From: Bacillota bacterium
GTDB lineage: Bacteria; Bacillota; Dehalobacteriia; UBA4068
NCBI GenBank assembly: GCA_030528765.1
Contig: JAUMYD010000028.1
Span: forward strand, 1 to 14,547
Reading direction: 5' to 3'
Length of the DNA: 14,547 bases
Below, one piece after another: positions 12,761 to 14,547 of this stretch (positions within the stretch are counted from its first letter, which is position 1; each line of letters opens with the position of its first letter). The notes below the pieces were generated by a model. That model made no database searches. It was given only the letters and a program-made list of their open reading frames with translations, and was not told the DNA's origin. The translations under genes were made by a program, and so were the position numbers.

Positions 12761-14547
12761 CACAGCATTTTCCCATTCTCTCCATAATGAGCCTGTTTCT
12801 GGGTTCCTTTTTGATCGTGATTTTCGGCGGAAAGAACCGCTTTATCCGGAACAGCCTGGCTGTTTTGTTTTCCGCCATTCCCCTGGTTTTGATCTGCTGC
12901 CTGATCAAACCCATCCTGATCGATGGGGAAATTTTCAGCTACTGGCTGGGCGGCTGGGAGCCGGTCTCCGGCTTTGCCTTCGGCATTGGGCTGGAGGTGG
13001 ATGCCCTGGGGCTCTTCTTCGCCCTTCTGGTGGTGCTGACAATCTTCCTGGCTGCTGTTTTCTCGCTGAAATATATGAGCCGGGACGATGCGCTGGATAA
13101 GTATTACACCCTTTTCCTGATGCTGGGCGGTGGTGTTCTTGGTCTGGTGCTTTCCGGCGATCTGTTCAACATGTATATCATGGTGGAGATCCTGACCTTT
13201 GCTTCGGTCGCGCTGACGGCCTTCCGGAACTGGGCCAGGGGCTCCTTGGAAGCATCCTTCAAGTATCTGGTGGTTGGCTCCATCGGCTCTGCCTTCATCC
13301 TGACCGGCGTGATCCTGATCTACGCGCAGACTCATACCCTGAGCCTGGCACAGATCTCTGCTCTGCTCGCGGCAGAGGGCCTGACGCCGGCTACGATTTT
13401 TGGCTTTGCTTTGCTTTTTGCCGGTTATGCAGTGAAATCCTATGTGGTTCCTTTCCACCCGGTAGCAGCGGATGCCTATATGACGGCACCCTCTTCCATT
13501 TCCATGGTTTTCTCCGGAATGGTAAACAAAGCAGGGATTTACGGCATGATCCGCCTGGTCTACATGGTTTTCCAGGCTATGGATCAGGCCGCAGTGCAAT
13601 ACATGATCGTGATCCTGGGCTGCCTGACCATGTTTATTGGTGTGACAATGGCCCTTTCCCAGCACGATTTTAAACGTCTGCTGGCTTACCACAGCATTTC
13701 GCAGATAGGTTATGTGCTGACGGCTGTGGGACTGGCCACAGCATTGGGCATCAGCGGCGGCCTGTATCATGCACTGAACCATACCTTGTTTAAAGGCCTG
13801 CTTTTCCTCTGCGCCGGTGCCGTGTTTTATAGCGTTGGCACCACGGATCTGGATAAACTGGGCGGCCTGGCAAAGAAAATGCCCCAGACCACCATTATTT
13901 TCCTGATCGGTGCCTTTTCCATCAGCGGCTTGCCCCCCTTCAATGGTTTTATGTCCAAGTGGATGATCTACCAGGCTGCCTATGAAAAGGCTGCTCTGGA
14001 GGGCAGCTTCTTCTACGCCCTGGTCACCATCGTGGGCTTGCTGGTCAGCGTACTGACGCTGGCTTCCTTCATCAAAGTGACCCAGTCTGTCTTTTTCGGG
14101 CAGCTGGCTCCGGGCTGTGAGAAGGCGAAGGAGATCCCTTTCTCCATGCGCTGGCCTATGTGGCTGATGGCCATCCTCTGTGCTGTCACCGGTCTGTTCC
14201 CGGGCCTGATCAATCAGTATCTGATCTTCCCAGCGAGCGCTGCCACGGTCAATACCAGCGGCTATATCGATGCTATGATGGGTGCCGGTTATGGGCAACA
14301 GCTGGGGCTTTCCGCAGAAGCTGCATTTCCGCTGGATTACAGCACTGCAGGGTATTGGAACCCCATCGCCTGGTTGATGCTCTTCATCATCCTCATGGCA
14401 GGGCTGCTGGTTTCCGCCTTTTTGGGGAAATCCTCCCGTGGGCCTGTCAGCCGTCCGGTTCCGGATGATCCAAAATACGCGACCTTCTACGGCGGGGAAA
14501 GCAGCCAGCATTCCCATGTGGGCGGCTCTGATCTCTTCTGGGGCCTG
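12757..14547 (+). CDS. mrpD: MrpD/MbhH-type antiporter-like (NuoM/NuoN family) subunit, cut by the window end
   Basis: This frame runs open for 597 codons to the last base and has no stop, so the gene is partial at its 3' end. The protein is a many-helix ion channel subunit of the complex I antiporter family. Key residues are in place: Glu144 in IMVEILTFAS, Lys227 in AVKSYVVPFH, Lys258 in SGMVNKAGIY, the HDFKRLLAYHSISQIGY segment (303-319), and HALNHTLFKG (338-347) with SGLPPFNGFMSKW following. These charged residues form the proton or sodium path in the family. After the last membrane segment, a soluble tail (about 560-597) is still in progress. The start ATG has AGGAGGT upstream and overlaps the mrpC stop. 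Sequence does not decide between MrpD and MbhH naming; operon order favours MbhH. Confidence 0.92.
   Translation, partial: MTQHFPILSIMSLFLGSFLIVIFGGKNRFIRNSLAVLFSAIPLVLICCLIKPILIDGEIFSYWLGGWEPVSGFAFGIGLEVDALGLFFALLVVLTIFLAAVFSLKYMSRDDALDKYYTLFLMLGGGVLGLVLSGDLFNMYIMVEILTFASVALTAFRNWARGSLEASFKYLVVGSIGSAFILTGVILIYAQTHTLSLAQISALLAAEGLTPATIFGFALLFAGYAVKSYVVPFHPVAADAYMTAPSSISMVFSGMVNKAGIYGMIRLVYMVFQAMDQAAVQYMIVILGCLTMFIGVTMALSQHDFKRLLAYHSISQIGYVLTAVGLATALGISGGLYHALNHTLFKGLLFLCAGAVFYSVGTTDLDKLGGLAKKMPQTTIIFLIGAFSISGLPPFNGFMSKWMIYQAAYEKAALEGSFFYALVTIVGLLVSVLTLASFIKVTQSVFFGQLAPGCEKAKEIPFSMRWPMWLMAILCAVTGLFPGLINQYLIFPASAATVNTSGYIDAMMGAGYGQQLGLSAEAAFPLDYSTAGYWNPIAWLMLFIILMAGLLVSAFLGKSSRGPVSRPVPDDPKYATFYGGESSQHSHVGGSDLFWGL

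Noticed and set aside
12520..14517. A 665-codon open frame on the minus strand opposite mrpC and mrpD
   Set aside because: Same reason: it mirrors mrpC and mrpD, gives a Gln/His/Gly/Asp-rich product without domain features, and has no ribosome-binding context.

Overview
The window looks like a piece of a moderately GC-rich Firmicutes chromosome, most likely an anaerobic Clostridia-type organism. The evidence is near-consensus AGGAGG ribosome-binding sites on most genes, extended -10 promoters, a Firmicutes-style lipoprotein signal on PotD, and an oxygen-sensitive type of [NiFe] hydrogenase. No taxon-specific marker is present, so the placement is an inference. Genes are tightly packed. I see no transposase, CRISPR array, rRNA or tRNA.

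Layout. (1) 1-523, plus strand: a single small secreted protein of unknown function with its own extended -10 promoter, a perfect 20-bp palindrome at the expected transcription start, and a strong terminator. (2) 621-3089, minus strand: a housekeeping group. Read in transcription order it is a divergent LspA-like signal peptidase II, NudC-type NADH pyrophosphatase, Maf nucleotide pyrophosphatase (with a near-consensus promoter inside the nudC/maf gap), and a Dabb-domain protein followed by a terminator. (3) 3121-7056, minus strand: a complete potABCD polyamine ABC importer operon with a terminator-like hairpin after potD. (4) 7057-7701: a 645-bp divergent regulatory region with no convincing gene. 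It carries a long structured leader for potA read leftwards, and an AT-rich promoter with two inverted repeats for the rightward operon. (5) 7702-14547, plus strand, running off the window: a membrane-bound group 4 [NiFe] hydrogenase operon. The order is NuoC-like subunit, [NiFe] large subunit with all four active-site cysteines, hypA, hypB, then an Mrp-antiporter-like ion-pumping module (MrpE, F, G, MbhD-type, MbhE-type, MrpB, C, D).

How the genes work together. In the hydrogenase locus the NuoC-like and large subunits would make or consume H2, presumably with ferredoxin. HypA and HypB would deliver nickel to the large subunit. The Mrp-like subunits would couple the redox reaction to Na+ or H+ movement, as in the archaeal Mbh complex. 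The order of the membrane module (MrpE-F-G, MbhD, MbhE, MrpB-C-D) is the mbhA-H order known from Thermococcales. The catalytic genes, however, sit in front, with maturation genes between the two blocks. Small subunit, membrane anchor and ferredoxin subunit (MbhJ, M, N equivalents) are not in the window and may follow beyond 14547. The most unusual non-coding signals are the roughly 340-nt potA leader, whose last domain overlaps the potA ribosome-binding site, and the paired inverted repeats around the hydrogenase promoter.
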